A stretch of 64,000 nucleotides of DNA from Cryobacterium sp. HLT2-28 (lineage in GTDB: Bacteria > Actinomycetota > Actinomycetes > Actinomycetales > Microbacteriaceae), in contig NZ_SOFH01000002.1 of NCBI RefSeq assembly GCF_004402495.1, positions 291-64,290 on the forward strand. Reading direction: 5' to 3'. Positions within the stretch are counted from its first letter, which is position 1; every line of letters begins with the position of its first letter. The notes under the pieces are model-generated. The model saw only the letters and a list, made by a program, of their open reading frames with translations. It was not told the origin of the DNA and did not search any database. Positions 9,181 to 17,616 of the stretch are shown piece by piece. The position numbers were made by a program, and so were the translations under genes.

Positions 9181-11151
9181 TCAGTGCTGATGCTCTGCGT
9201 GCCCGTCGTGATCGTGCCCGTCGTGTGCGTCGCCGGTGGTTCCCGGGGCGCAGTGTCCGCTCGGGCTCGGTGCCACGTCGAGCGACGGGTTGCGGTCGAA
9301 GAAACCGACCGGTTTCAGCCAGAACGATACCGTGTCGGCGGGCATGACCGGCCATTCCTCCGGCCGGGTGATGTGGTGGATGCCAAATACGTACCAGAGC
9401 ACGAGGTCGGTGTCGCGGACGGAACGACCGGCCTGGATCCACTCGGGCAGCCCGTGGTCCACCGAACTCTGGTTGACGAACTCGCCGCAGGGCCAGCGCT
9501 CCGTCTCGTCGTTCGGGGTGACCCAGACGGTGTGCCCGATCACCTGGGCGCGCTGCAGGGCCGGCGCGGCGGCGTCGAAGAACGACGGGATGGCGCCGCC
9601 GGGCACGAGCTTGTAGGAGACGGGCGTGCCGAGGCCGTTGAGCGACTTCTCGTTCACGACCTTCCAGGCCCGCTGGGTGTTCCACTCGAAGTCGTCGAAG
9701 CCCTCGGTCTCGATCGGCGTGTTCTGCTGGGTCAACGCCAGGCCGAGCGGGTTCGTCTCGCTGATCGGTTCGATCCGGGTCTCGGAGCGGAAGACCGTGT
9801 TCTCCGGGCCGTCGATGTCGAGGTCCATCCGGGCGACGATGAAATGCTGGTGGAACGGCGCGTAGGTGCGGGTGTCGACGAGCGTGCCGTTCGGATGCGG
9901 CTGGCCGGCGTCGAGGTGGGTGACCACCATGATCCCGGTGGCGCGCACCTCGCACTCCATGTTGCCGTCCTGGTAGAAGCGCCAGTAGACGAGGTACTCG
10001 TAGTTCGCGACGGTGACGTGGAAGGACACGACGAGGCGGCGCATCCGTCGCACCTCGGCGCCGCCGTCGTGGTCGACGTGCTTCCAGAGCACGGCGTTGT
10101 CCTCCTCGTGGATGCAGAAGGCGTTCGGGATCGTGTACGGCTCGCCGCGGCTGTTGTGCAGCACGGCGTCGAGATAGCGGATCTCGCCGAGGCAGTCGCA
10201 GCCGAGCTCGAGCGAGGTGGTCATGAAGCCGAGGCCCCACTCGCCGATGTCGAACGCGGTGCGGCGGAAGTGGTCGACGCTGGGGTCGCGGTAGGGCACG
10301 ACCATTTCGGCGAAGGAGAGCCGGTTGGCGATCGGGCGTACCCGGCCGCCGTCGGTGTAGCTCACGTTGTGCAGGGTCATGCCCTCGCGGTAGTTGAACC
10401 CGACGCGGAGCGACCAGTTCTGCCACCGGACCAGGTTGCCGTCGACCGTGAAGCTCGGCCCCTCGGACTGCACGATGTCGAGCGGCGCGAGCGGCGGGCG
10501 GTGGCTGAGCTCGCGGATGCGCGGCGGAATCAGGTGCGGGACGTACTCGCCCATCACCTCCGGGCGTTCGACCTCGAACGAGTCCTCGATCTCAAGGAGT
10601 TCCATGGTGTTCACGTCGATGACGAAGTGCAGGCCGCTGACCGGCCCGGCGTAAGGGTTCGCGCCCTTCTCCCGTCGCACCCAGATGTCCGCCCAGCCGA
10701 GCCGGCGGCCGCGGAAGCGGTCGGGGATGACGGCGTCGCCGTAGGTCCAGGTGTCGATGAACACATTGTCGAGGTCGGTGATGCCCCGGCCGGCGAGCAC
10801 GGCGATCACGTCGGGGTGGGCGCGGAGGGCGGTATCCGCCTCGTCCCACTCGTCCACGGTGAAGTTCGCCTGCACGCCGGGCACAGTGGCCCAGTCGAGC
10901 AGGGAGTCGTCGGTGAGGGAGACCAGCGCGACCCAGGTGCTGTTCTCCGCGCGGTTGAGCACGACGAGCCTGGCCCGCCGGTCCGGCACGGTGCCGTCGG
11001 CTTCGAAGGCCCGGACAGCGCCCTTGGGGGGTTCGACGAGTTCGATCGAGGCGAAGCGCCAGCCGTCGCCGACCCCGTGTTCGCGGGCGAGGATGGCGGA
11101 TGCGGCGCTGAACTCGGCGGCGGCAAGTGGATCGAGCGGGTGAAAGGCCAT
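9181..11151 (-). CDS. tynA: Primary-amine oxidase (copper/topaquinone)
   Basis: Oxidatively deaminates primary amines to aldehyde, ammonia and hydrogen peroxide (EC 1.4.3.21). 656 residues, the family's normal size. Visible elements: catalytic-base Asp301 in AFDIGEWGLG; topaquinone precursor Tyr384 in VANYEYLVYW; copper ligands His434 and His436 in APFHQHFIV and a third His near residue 595 in the IHHITRPEEWPVMP block. The C-terminus is a His/Asp-rich tail (DAHDGHDHDGHAEHQH) that could help acquire copper. No signal peptide, so cytoplasmic as in Arthrobacter enzymes. ATG start with AGGA at 6 bases. Leads the operon with the USP and permease. Natural amine (phenethylamine, tyramine or histamine) cannot be told from the sequence. 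Confidence 0.95.
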   Translation of the reverse strand: MAFHPLDPLAAAEFSAASAILAREHGVGDGWRFASIELVEPPKGAVRAFEADGTVPDRRARLVVLNRAENSTWVALVSLTDDSLLDWATVPGVQANFTVDEWDEADTALRAHPDVIAVLAGRGITDLDNVFIDTWTYGDAVIPDRFRGRRLGWADIWVRREKGANPYAGPVSGLHFVIDVNTMELLEIEDSFEVERPEVMGEYVPHLIPPRIRELSHRPPLAPLDIVQSEGPSFTVDGNLVRWQNWSLRVGFNYREGMTLHNVSYTDGGRVRPIANRLSFAEMVVPYRDPSVDHFRRTAFDIGEWGLGFMTTSLELGCDCLGEIRYLDAVLHNSRGEPYTIPNAFCIHEEDNAVLWKHVDHDGGAEVRRMRRLVVSFHVTVANYEYLVYWRFYQDGNMECEVRATGIMVVTHLDAGQPHPNGTLVDTRTYAPFHQHFIVARMDLDIDGPENTVFRSETRIEPISETNPLGLALTQQNTPIETEGFDDFEWNTQRAWKVVNEKSLNGLGTPVSYKLVPGGAIPSFFDAAAPALQRAQVIGHTVWVTPNDETERWPCGEFVNQSSVDHGLPEWIQAGRSVRDTDLVLWYVFGIHHITRPEEWPVMPADTVSFWLKPVGFFDRNPSLDVAPSPSGHCAPGTTGDAHDGHDHDGHAEHQH

Positions 11152-11328
11152 CGTGATTCCTCTGCGTTGAAGAGTGGATGTCTGTGGGGCGTGAAGATGC
11201 GGTCATCCACACCGTACATCCAGAGGACGGTTCGTGGCGGCGGAAGATCGGGGGCCGGGCGCAGTGAATTCGCCTGCCCCGCGCCCGGGCGGGCGCGGTG
11301 CTGGCGTGTCGGTCGAATATGAAATAAA

Positions 11329-11349
11329 GTTGAGTCGACAAGGCTCAGC
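11329..11349 (+). promoter_or_regulatory. HAIR-like HspR operator upstream of clpB
   Basis: GTTGAGT-N7-GCTCAGC at 11329-11349 matches the HAIR consensus CTTGAGT-N7-ACTCAAG at most positions, with the exact 7-7-7 spacing. HAIR is the binding site of HspR, the MerR-like repressor of dnaK and clpB operons in actinobacteria. It lies 50 bases before the ClpB start in an AT-richer stretch (GAATATGAAATAAAGTTGAG) that probably also holds the promoter. Heat-shock control of clpB is therefore inferred. Confidence 0.72.
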
Positions 11350-11399
11350 TTTTCCGCCGGTCTCCGTGTGGGGCCGGCCGGCCAGAGAGAGGTTTCCCG

Positions 11400-13553
11400 A
11401 TGCAAGCAGGTCAGCAGCCGCCCCAGGAAGACGCCAAGACGGCCCTCGAGCAGTACGGGGTCAACCTCACCGAGATCGCCAAGAGCGGCAAGCTCGACCC
11501 GGTGATCGGCCGGGACGCGGAGATCCGCCGGGTCAGCCAGGTGCTCACCCGGCGCACCAAGAACAACCCCGTGCTTATCGGCGAACCCGGCGTCGGCAAG
11601 ACGGCGGTCGTGGAGGGCCTCGCCCAGCGCATTGTCGCCGGCGACGTCGCCGACTCGCTCAAGGGCAAGCAGCTCGTGTCCCTCGACCTGGCGGCCCTGG
11701 TGGCCGGGGCAAAGTACCGCGGCGAGTTCGAGGAGCGGCTCAAGGCCGTGCTCAAGGAGATCAACGACGCCGAGGGGCAGATCATCACCTTCGTCGACGA
11801 GCTGCACACGCTGATGGGCGCCGGCGGCGGCGAAGGCTCGGTCGCGGCCTCCAACATGCTCAAACCGATGCTGGCCCGCGGCGAACTGCGCCTGATCGGC
11901 GCCACCACCCTCAACGAGTATCGCGAGTTCATTGAGAAGGATGCCGCGCTGGAGCGCCGCTTCCAGCCGGTGCTCGTGGACGAGCCGAGCGTCGAGGACA
12001 CCGTGGCCATCCTGCGCGGGCTCAAGGAGCGCTACGAGGCCCACCACAAGGTGTCGATCGCGGATGCGGCGCTGGTGGCCGCGGCATCCCTCTCCAATCG
12101 CTACATCACCGCCCGGCAGCTGCCGGACAAGGCGATCGACCTCATCGACGAGGCCGCGAGCCGGCTGCGGATGGAGATCGACTCGGCGCCGGTGGAGATC
12201 GACGAGCTGCGCCGCAGCGTCGACCGGCTCAAGCTCGAGGAGCTGGCGCTCAAGAAGGAGAAGGACGACGCGTCGAAGCAGCGGCTGGAGAAGCTGCGCG
12301 GGGACCTCGTCGAGCGGGAGGCGAACCTGGCCGGGCTGCAGGCCCGCTGGGACAAGGAGCGGTCCTCGCTCAACCGGATCGGCGAGCTCAAGGAGAAGCT
12401 GGACACCGCCCGGAGCGCCGCCGACCGGGCCCAGCGCGAGGGCAACCTGGAGAAGGCGTCCCGCCTGCTCTACGGCGACATCCCGGTGATGGAGCGCGAG
12501 CTGGCGGAGGCGGAGCGGGCGGAATCCGACGGGCCCCGGATGGTGAACGACCACGTCACCGCGGAGGACATCGCCGCGGTCGTGGCCATGTGGACCGGCA
12601 TCCCGGTGGGTCGGCTGCTGCAGGGCGAAACCGACAAGCTGCTGAACCTGGAGGGCGAGCTCGGACACCGGCTGATCGGGCAGAAGGAGGCCGTGCGCGC
12701 CGTCGCCGACGCCGTGCGCCGCAGCCGAGCCGGCATCTCCGACCCGGACCGGCCGACCGGGTCGTTCCTCTTCCTCGGGCCGACCGGCGTCGGCAAGACC
12801 GAACTGGCCAAGGCGCTCGCCGAGTTCCTCTTCGACGACGAGAAGGCGATGGTGCGCATCGACATGAGCGAATACGGGGAGAAGTTCTCCGTCTCCCGGC
12901 TCGTCGGGGCGCCCCCCGGTTACATCGGCTACGAGCAGGGCGGGCAGCTCACCGAGGCCGTGCGCCGCCGCCCCTACTCGGTGATCCTGTTCGACGAGGT
13001 GGAGAAGGCGCATCCGGAAGTCTTCGACGTTCTGCTGCAGGTGCTCGACGACGGCCGGCTGACGGATGGCCAGGGCCGCACCGTGGATTTCCGCAACACG
13101 ATCCTGGTGCTGACCTCGAACCTCGGTTCGCAGTTCCTGATCGACGCGAGCCTCAGCCGGCAGCAGAAGGAGGACGCCGTGCAGCAGCTCGTGCGGCAGA
13201 CCTTCAAGCCGGAGTTCGTCAACCGTCTCGACGACATCGTCGTGTTCGAGTCGCTGTCGATGGACGACCTCGGCCAGATCGTCGAACTGCTCGTGGACCG
13301 GCTGGAGCGACGCCTCGTCGAGCGGCGGCTCGAGCTCGCGGTGACCCCGGATGCCCGGTCCTGGCTGGCCGAACGCGGCTACGACCCGATCTACGGCGCG
13401 CGACCGCTGCGCCGGCTGATGCAGACCGAGATCGACGACCGCCTCGCGACGGCGCTGCTCTCGGGCAGGATCCGCGACGGGGACACGGTGCTGGTGGACC
13501 TGGACCCCGACGCGGACGCCCTCACCGTGGCATCCGCCCCCGCCCTGGTCTGA
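11400..13553 (+). CDS. clpB: ClpB-type AAA+ disaggregase lacking the N domain
   Basis: Protein disaggregase that works with DnaK to resolubilise aggregates in the cytoplasm. 717 residues against about 860 for classical ClpB: the two Clp-N repeats (about 145 residues) are absent and the protein starts almost at NBD1 ([21 protein letters not shown]). NBD1 has Walker A GEPGVGKT and Walker [14 protein letters not shown]; a long charged middle domain (about 260-390) marks it as ClpB rather than ClpC; NBD2 has [32 protein letters not shown] and a C-terminal D2 small domain. No ClpP-binding loop is evident. The ATG has GAGAGAGG 7 bases upstream, and a HAIR site precedes it, so the short form is genuine rather than a truncated call. 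Monocistronic. Confidence 0.9.
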   Translation: MQAGQQPPQEDAKTALEQYGVNLTEIAKSGKLDPVIGRDAEIRRVSQVLTRRTKNNPVLIGEPGVGKTAVVEGLAQRIVAGDVADSLKGKQLVSLDLAALVAGAKYRGEFEERLKAVLKEINDAEGQIITFVDELHTLMGAGGGEGSVAASNMLKPMLARGELRLIGATTLNEYREFIEKDAALERRFQPVLVDEPSVEDTVAILRGLKERYEAHHKVSIADAALVAAASLSNRYITARQLPDKAIDLIDEAASRLRMEIDSAPVEIDELRRSVDRLKLEELALKKEKDDASKQRLEKLRGDLVEREANLAGLQARWDKERSSLNRIGELKEKLDTARSAADRAQREGNLEKASRLLYGDIPVMERELAEAERAESDGPRMVNDHVTAEDIAAVVAMWTGIPVGRLLQGETDKLLNLEGELGHRLIGQKEAVRAVADAVRRSRAGISDPDRPTGSFLFLGPTGVGKTELAKALAEFLFDDEKAMVRIDMSEYGEKFSVSRLVGAPPGYIGYEQGGQLTEAVRRRPYSVILFDEVEKAHPEVFDVLLQVLDDGRLTDGQGRTVDFRNTILVLTSNLGSQFLIDASLSRQQKEDAVQQLVRQTFKPEFVNRLDDIVVFESLSMDDLGQIVELLVDRLERRLVERRLELAVTPDARSWLAERGYDPIYGARPLRRLMQTEIDDRLATALLSGRIRDGDTVLVDLDPDADALTVASAPALV

Positions 13554-13580
13554 CCCGGGCCCTCCCGCCGGTGCCGCGCG

Positions 13581-13641
13581 TGCCGCGAGAGTGCGATTTT
13601 CACCCCTTCTCGTTGAGGGCGAAAACCGCACTTTCGCGGCA
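13581..13641. repeat. Long 3'-end hairpin after clpB
   Basis: Arms of 21 bases at 13581-13601 and 13621-13641 pair with two mismatches (both can be G-U), enclosing a 19-base loop. It begins 27 bases after the clpB stop. The arm core CCGCGAGAGTGCG is shared with the hairpins at 14764-14830 and 18334-18400. No T-run follows, so it may be a terminator of a non-classical kind or an RNA-stabilising end. Confidence 0.75.
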
Positions 13642-13698
13642 AGCGAAAACCGGGGTGACGGACGGGTGACGGTCAGGAGCGGCACCTAGGCTAGAAGG

Positions 13699-14745
13699 AT
13701 GCGTGCAACAGTGATCTACGGCGAACGGGATGTTCGCCTTGAAGAAGTCCCAGACCCCATTCTTTCCACCGGCGGTGACGCCATCGTGCGCGTCGTCGCA
13801 GCCTGCGTCTGCGGCTCGGACCTCTGGCCCTACCGCGGCGTGCAGCCGACCGACGAACCACACCGGATCGGCCATGAATTCGTCGGCATCGTCGAGGAGA
13901 TCGGCGCCGACGTCTCCACCATCAAGGTCGGCGACTTCGTCATCGCGCCGTTCTACGACTGCGACAACACCTGCGTCAACTGTCGCAACGGCGTCAGCAC
14001 CTCCTGCCTGAACGGCGGCTGGTGGGGCTCCGACGACAAGCTCGGCGGCTTCGCCGACGGCGCCCAGGGCGAGAAGGTGCGCGTGCCGCACGCGGACGGC
14101 TCGCTCGTGGCGACCCCGACCCAGCCGACCGACGCCCAGGTTCCGGGCCTCCTCACCCTCGCCGACGTGATGGGCACCGGCCACCACGCCGCAGTGTCGG
14201 CCGGGGTGACCACCGGCAGCACCGTCGTCGTCGTCGGTGACGGCGCGGTCGGACTCTGCGGCATCATCGCCGCCAAGCGCCTCGGCGCCTCCCGGATCGT
14301 GGCGATGTCGCGCAACCCCGAACGGCAGGCCGTTGCCCGCGAGTTCGGTGCGACGGACATCGTCGAAGAGCGCGGCGACGCGGGCGTTGCCCGCATCCGT
14401 GAGATCTTCGACGGCATCGGCGCGGACTGCGTGCTCGAGTGCGTCGGCACGAAGGAGTCGATGGAGCAGGCGATCGCGTCGGCCCGGCCCGGCGGAATGG
14501 TCGGCTATGTCGGCGTGCCCACCGGTGGCCCGATCGAGGTGCGACCGCTGTTCAGTCGCAACGTCGGGCTCAACGGCGGCGTCGCATCCGTGCGCGGCTA
14601 CGTCGAGGAACTGCTGCCCGAGGTGCTCTCCGGCGCGATCAACCCCGGCCGCGTGTTCGACCTCGAACTGCCGCTGTCCGAGGTCGCCGAGGCGTACGCC
14701 GTGATGGACGAGCGCCGCGCGATCAAGGTGCTCCTCCGCCCGTAG
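13699..14745 (+). CDS. Zinc-dependent alcohol dehydrogenase (MDR family)
   Basis: A 348-residue medium-chain dehydrogenase/reductase. The catalytic zinc site is visible as ACVCGSDLWPYRG and RIGHEFVGIVEEIG; the structural zinc site has four Cys in YDCDNTCVNCRNGVSTSC; the NAD(P) Rossmann motif is VVVVGDGAVGLCGIIAAK. Oxidises an alcohol or polyol to aldehyde/ketone with NAD(P)+, in the cytoplasm. The substrate is undetermined; similarity of layout suggests the threonine/sorbitol dehydrogenase-like branch. Stands alone between two long hairpins (after clpB and after its own stop), so it is probably a separate transcription unit. I see no strong Shine-Dalgarno before the ATG (CTAGAAGG is 1-8 bases upstream). 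Confidence 0.92.
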   Translation: MRATVIYGERDVRLEEVPDPILSTGGDAIVRVVAACVCGSDLWPYRGVQPTDEPHRIGHEFVGIVEEIGADVSTIKVGDFVIAPFYDCDNTCVNCRNGVSTSCLNGGWWGSDDKLGGFADGAQGEKVRVPHADGSLVATPTQPTDAQVPGLLTLADVMGTGHHAAVSAGVTTGSTVVVVGDGAVGLCGIIAAKRLGASRIVAMSRNPERQAVAREFGATDIVEERGDAGVARIREIFDGIGADCVLECVGTKESMEQAIASARPGGMVGYVGVPTGGPIEVRPLFSRNVGLNGGVASVRGYVEELLPEVLSGAINPGRVFDLELPLSEVAEAYAVMDERRAIKVLLRP

Positions 14746-14763
14746 CCGGTCCCGGTAACCCCG

Positions 14764-14830
14764 CTCGCGAGAGCGCAAAAAATGGCCCCTTCACGACTCG
14801 TGAGCGGGCCATTTTGGCGCTCTCGCGGAG
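14764..14830. repeat. Long 3'-end hairpin after the alcohol dehydrogenase
   Basis: Arms of about 25 bases (14764-14788 and 14806-14830) carry CGCGAGAGCGC followed by an A/T-rich stretch and TGGCCC, pairing with a single one-base offset; loop 17 bases. Starts 18 bases after the dehydrogenase stop. Shares its GAGAGCG core with the hairpins after clpB and before the nitroreductase. Terminator-like position; no T-run. Confidence 0.75.
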
Positions 14831-14848
14831 GTCGGCAGCCGACAGGCG

Positions 14849-14911
14849 TCAGTCGTCGACGAGGAGCAGCTCGGCGAGGGCGCTGCCTTCACCGTGCGTC
14901 TGCCGGTGCAT
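14849..14911 (-). pseudogene. 3' fragment of a nitroreductase-like gene (relic)
   Basis: Bases 14849-14878 match 17617-17646, the very 3' end of the intact nitroreductase gene, at 28 of 30 positions including the stop codon; both encode an ending like LxELLLV(D/N)D. Upstream of this the reading frame stays open only for about 50 codons with no similarity I can recognise, and the only ATG gives a 20-residue peptide. I interpret it as a duplicated, mostly lost gene end. It could instead be a small repeated 3' element unrelated to coding. Confidence 0.35.
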
Positions 14912-14964
14912 GCCGCCGGGTCCCGTCACGATGACCTCGCCGGTGACATGGCAGGCTGTTCCGT

Positions 14965-15969
14965 ATGAGTCTGTCCCGTATGAGTTCCGTCGATTCCGCT
15001 CCCGTCATCCACGTCCTGCACGAGAACCCGGACTGGTTCGGCCCGTTCCAGGCCGCCTTCGAGGCCGCCGGAGTGCCGTACCGTGAATGGCTGCTGGTGG
15101 ACGGGGTGCTCGACCTCGATGAGGCTCCGCCGGCGGGGATCTACTGGTCGCGGATCAGCGCCTCGGCACACACCCGCGGGCACGGCCTGTCGAAGGACTA
15201 CACCCGCAGCGTGCTGAACTGGCTGGATGCCTACGGCGCCCGCACGGTGAACGGCCGCCGCACCATCGAACTCGAGATGAGCAAGGTCGACCAGCTCACC
15301 CGGCTTCGCGCGCAGGGCTTCGACGTGCCGCTCACCCGCGTGGTCGTCGGTACGCATCTCCTGGTGGCGGCGGCGGAGGGCTTCCCGACCCCGTTCATCA
15401 CCAAGCACAACCAGGGCGGCAAGGGCTTGGGCGTGCAGAAGTTCGACAGTGCGGCCGAACTGGCGGCGGCGATCGCCGCGGGGGACTACGAGGAACCCGA
15501 GGACGGCATCTCGCTGCTGCAGGAGTTCGTCGTGGCCGCCCGCCCCGAGGTCACCCGGGTGGAGATCATCGGCGATGAGTTCATCTACGCGATCACGGCC
15601 GACACCGCGCGCGGCGGCTTCCAGCTCTGCCCGGCGGATGCCTGCGCCATCGACCCGACCACCGGCGCGCTGCTGCTGCCGCCCGGCGCGACCATCCAGC
15701 CCGAGGTGGGACAGCATATCTTCGCCCTCCGTGAGGGGTTCGATCACCCGATCATCGACCGCTACCGGGCATTTTTGCGGGCCGAGGGGATCGAGGTCGC
15801 CGGGATCGAGTTCATCGAGACCGCTGACGGCCGCGTCGTGACCTACGACGTGAACACCAACACCAACTACAACGCCCAGATCGAGGCGTCCGCACCACGC
15901 TCCGGGCCCGGCGCGATCGCGGACTACCTGGCCGCACTGCTCGCCGACGCCTACCCGTCGGCTCGCTAG
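14965..15969 (+). CDS. ATP-grasp ligase, RimK-like
   Basis: A 334-residue cytoplasmic ATP-grasp enzyme. The fold's signatures are visible: the substrate-facing N-terminal domain (VIHVLHENPDWFGPF, SRISASAHTRGH), the ATP-binding lysine strand PFITKHNQGGKGLGVQ, EDGISLLQEFV for the adenine pocket, and the metal-binding end GIEFIETADGRVVTYDVNTNTNYN. RimK-type ligases join glutamate or another amino acid to a carboxylate in a protein or small molecule; no partner gene identifies the substrate here. Two in-frame ATGs (14965 and 14980) stand in a short direct repeat CCGTATGAGT; I keep the first, with AGG about 9 bases upstream. Monocistronic between the hairpin after adh and a convergent flavoprotein. 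Confidence 0.85.
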   Translation: MSLSRMSSVDSAPVIHVLHENPDWFGPFQAAFEAAGVPYREWLLVDGVLDLDEAPPAGIYWSRISASAHTRGHGLSKDYTRSVLNWLDAYGARTVNGRRTIELEMSKVDQLTRLRAQGFDVPLTRVVVGTHLLVAAAEGFPTPFITKHNQGGKGLGVQKFDSAAELAAAIAAGDYEEPEDGISLLQEFVVAARPEVTRVEIIGDEFIYAITADTARGGFQLCPADACAIDPTTGALLLPPGATIQPEVGQHIFALREGFDHPIIDRYRAFLRAEGIEVAGIEFIETADGRVVTYDVNTNTNYNAQIEASAPRSGPGAIADYLAALLADAYPSAR

Positions 15970-15979
15970 CTGCGGGGTT

Positions 15980-16031
15980 GATCACCGTGACAGGCTGCTC
16001 ACCGTGACAGGCTCGATCACCGTGACAGGCT
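15980..16031. repeat. Three tandem 17-bp units spanning a gene's 3' end
   Basis: GATCACCGTGACAGGCT at 15980-15996, a variant (GCTCACCGTGACAGGCT) at 15997-16013, and a perfect copy at 16015-16031. The stop codon of the flavoprotein (15982-15984) lies inside the first unit, so the array encodes its last residues. The words GACAGGCT and GATCACCG also occur in the CTCGACAGGCTCGA repeats at 91-136 and 17538-17584. Confidence 0.85.
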
Positions 16032-17427
16032 TCGGTACCTCCAGCAGGATTCGGCGGGCCGTGAGGCCGATGACCGCACTGTAGGTGGGGTAGGCGAAGC
16101 GCACCCCGGCCAGGGTGGCGACGTCGACGCCGGCGGCCATTGCCGTCGTCACGGACTGGATCACCTCGACCGCGTTCTCCCCGGTGGCATGGGCGCCGAG
16201 GATCAATTCCCGACGTCGGTCGGCGATCAGCTTGAGGAACCCGGGTTCCCGGCCGTCGATCACAGCGCGGTCGAGTTCGGTGTAGGGCACTGTCGCGACG
16301 ACGCAGTGCGGATCGCGAGACCGGGCCTCCTCCTCGGTGAACCCCACTCCCGCGTAGTCGGGGTCGGTGAAGCCGCCGGCCGGAAGCAGGTGGTGCGGCG
16401 TTCTGCGATTGGCTCCCAGCACTGCGTTCTCGGCGGCGGCTTCACCCTCGAACTGGGCGGCCTGCACGAGCATGTCCCGTCCGTTCGCGTCGCCGACGGC
16501 GAAAATGTGTGGCACGACGCTCCGAAAATACAGGTCCACCGGGATCGCCGAACGCGCCGTGGTGATGCCGGCCTTGTCGAGCCCCAGATCGTCGACATCC
16601 GCCGGCCAGCCCGTGGACATGATGACGGCGTCGAAGCCGGAGGAATGCTCCGTTCCGTTCTCGCGCCAGGACAGGGTGAGGGTTCCGTCAGCCTCCCGCT
16701 CGATCGCCGTGACCGTTTCAATGCCCGTGTGCACGGCCACGCCCTGCTGGCGGAACGCCGCCGACACCATGGCGGAGATGTCGGAATCGGAAGCCGTCAG
16801 GATGCGCGGGGCGACGTCGAGCACGGTCACGGCTGAGCCGAACGAGTTGAACACCGTGACCAATTGTGCGCCGGTGTTGCCGGCACCGATCACGGCGACA
16901 CGTCGGGGCAGTTCCGGCAGCTTCAGGATGTCTTCCGGGACGGTCGCCAGGTGCGCCCCCGGCACGGGGAGTCGACGTGAGTGCCCGCCGACGCAGACCA
17001 GGAACGTGTCGGCGGTGAGAATGCGGCCGGTGTCAAGGACGACGGAGTGCGGATCGATGAAACGCGCCCGACCTTCCAGCACGAGTTCGATTCCTGCGTC
17101 AGCGAAACGCTCGGCCTCGCTCTTGATCGAGCGCACCCTGTTCACCCGCGACTGCACCCGGTCCACCATGGTGGCCCAGTCGATGCGTGGGTCGCTGACC
17201 ACGATTCCATAGGTGTCCGCCGCGCGCACCTCGCGCATCAGCCGCGCCGCCTTGGCGAGCACTCTCGTCGGCACGCACCCTGTGTTCACGCAGGTTCCGC
17301 CGAGCTGATCGGCCTCCGCCACGGCGACGCGCGCTCCCAGTTCGGCGGCGCGGAGTGCCGCTGCCGTTCCGGCGGGCCCTGCGCCGATGACGACGACATC
17401 GAAGTGGTCGGGGGTTTTTGGGGTCAT
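15982..17427 (-). CDS. FAD-dependent pyridine nucleotide-disulfide oxidoreductase
   Basis: A 481-residue flavoprotein of the dihydrolipoamide dehydrogenase/mercuric reductase group. FAD site VVVIGAGPAGTAAALRAAE at the N-terminus, redox-active disulfide Cys46/Cys51 in GGTCVNTGCVPT, NAD(P) site VAVIGAGNTGAQLV, and second FAD motif FAVGDANGRDMLVQAA. The C-terminal interface, usually a catalytic His-Glu pair in lipoamide dehydrogenase, reads FAYPTYSAVIG, so His is replaced by Tyr: it is unlikely to be lipoamide dehydrogenase. The last residues (PVTVIEPVTVSSLSR) come from a 17-bp DNA repeat array. ATG start with GGAG at 6 bases; a GTG at 17439 is an alternative. Substrate unknown; MerA-like metal reduction is possible but the terminal Cys pair of MerA is missing. 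Confidence 0.87.
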   Translation of the reverse strand: MTPKTPDHFDVVVIGAGPAGTAAALRAAELGARVAVAEADQLGGTCVNTGCVPTRVLAKAARLMREVRAADTYGIVVSDPRIDWATMVDRVQSRVNRVRSIKSEAERFADAGIELVLEGRARFIDPHSVVLDTGRILTADTFLVCVGGHSRRLPVPGAHLATVPEDILKLPELPRRVAVIGAGNTGAQLVTVFNSFGSAVTVLDVAPRILTASDSDISAMVSAAFRQQGVAVHTGIETVTAIEREADGTLTLSWRENGTEHSSGFDAVIMSTGWPADVDDLGLDKAGITTARSAIPVDLYFRSVVPHIFAVGDANGRDMLVQAAQFEGEAAAENAVLGANRRTPHHLLPAGGFTDPDYAGVGFTEEEARSRDPHCVVATVPYTELDRAVIDGREPGFLKLIADRRRELILGAHATGENAVEVIQSVTTAMAAGVDVATLAGVRFAYPTYSAVIGLTARRILLEVPKPVTVIEPVTVSSLSR

Positions 17428-17537
17428 TGTGGTCTCCACCGGTGGTCACTCCTGAGAGCACCCGGACGCCTGGCCGGAAAAATAGTTGGATGACTTTTTT
17501 ACCGGATGGGGCTGTGGAGTTACTGTGCTGGGACGAG

Positions 17538-17584
17538 GATCTCGACAGGCTCGATCACCGGTGCGGCTGGATCACCGGGTCTCC
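17538..17584. repeat. CTCGACAGGCTCGA-type dispersed repeat
   Basis: Contains CTCGACAGGCTCGATCACCG followed by a near-direct copy GGATCACCGGGTCTCC. Related to the palindrome at 91-136 and the array at 15980-16031. It lies in the gap 17428-17616 between the convergent-side end of the nitroreductase and the start of the flavoprotein; the rest of that gap shows an AT-rich stretch at 17480-17515 that probably contains the flavoprotein promoter region. Confidence 0.6.
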
Positions 17585-17616
17585 ACGGCCGCCGGCGGGC
17601 GGCTGCTAGTCGTTGC

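Noticed and set aside
14926-15747. 273-codon minus-strand frame opposite the ATP-grasp gene
   Set aside because: Product lacks domain signature and is rich in Gly/Arg/Asp/His as in other antisense shadows; the plus strand encodes a full ATP-grasp fold.
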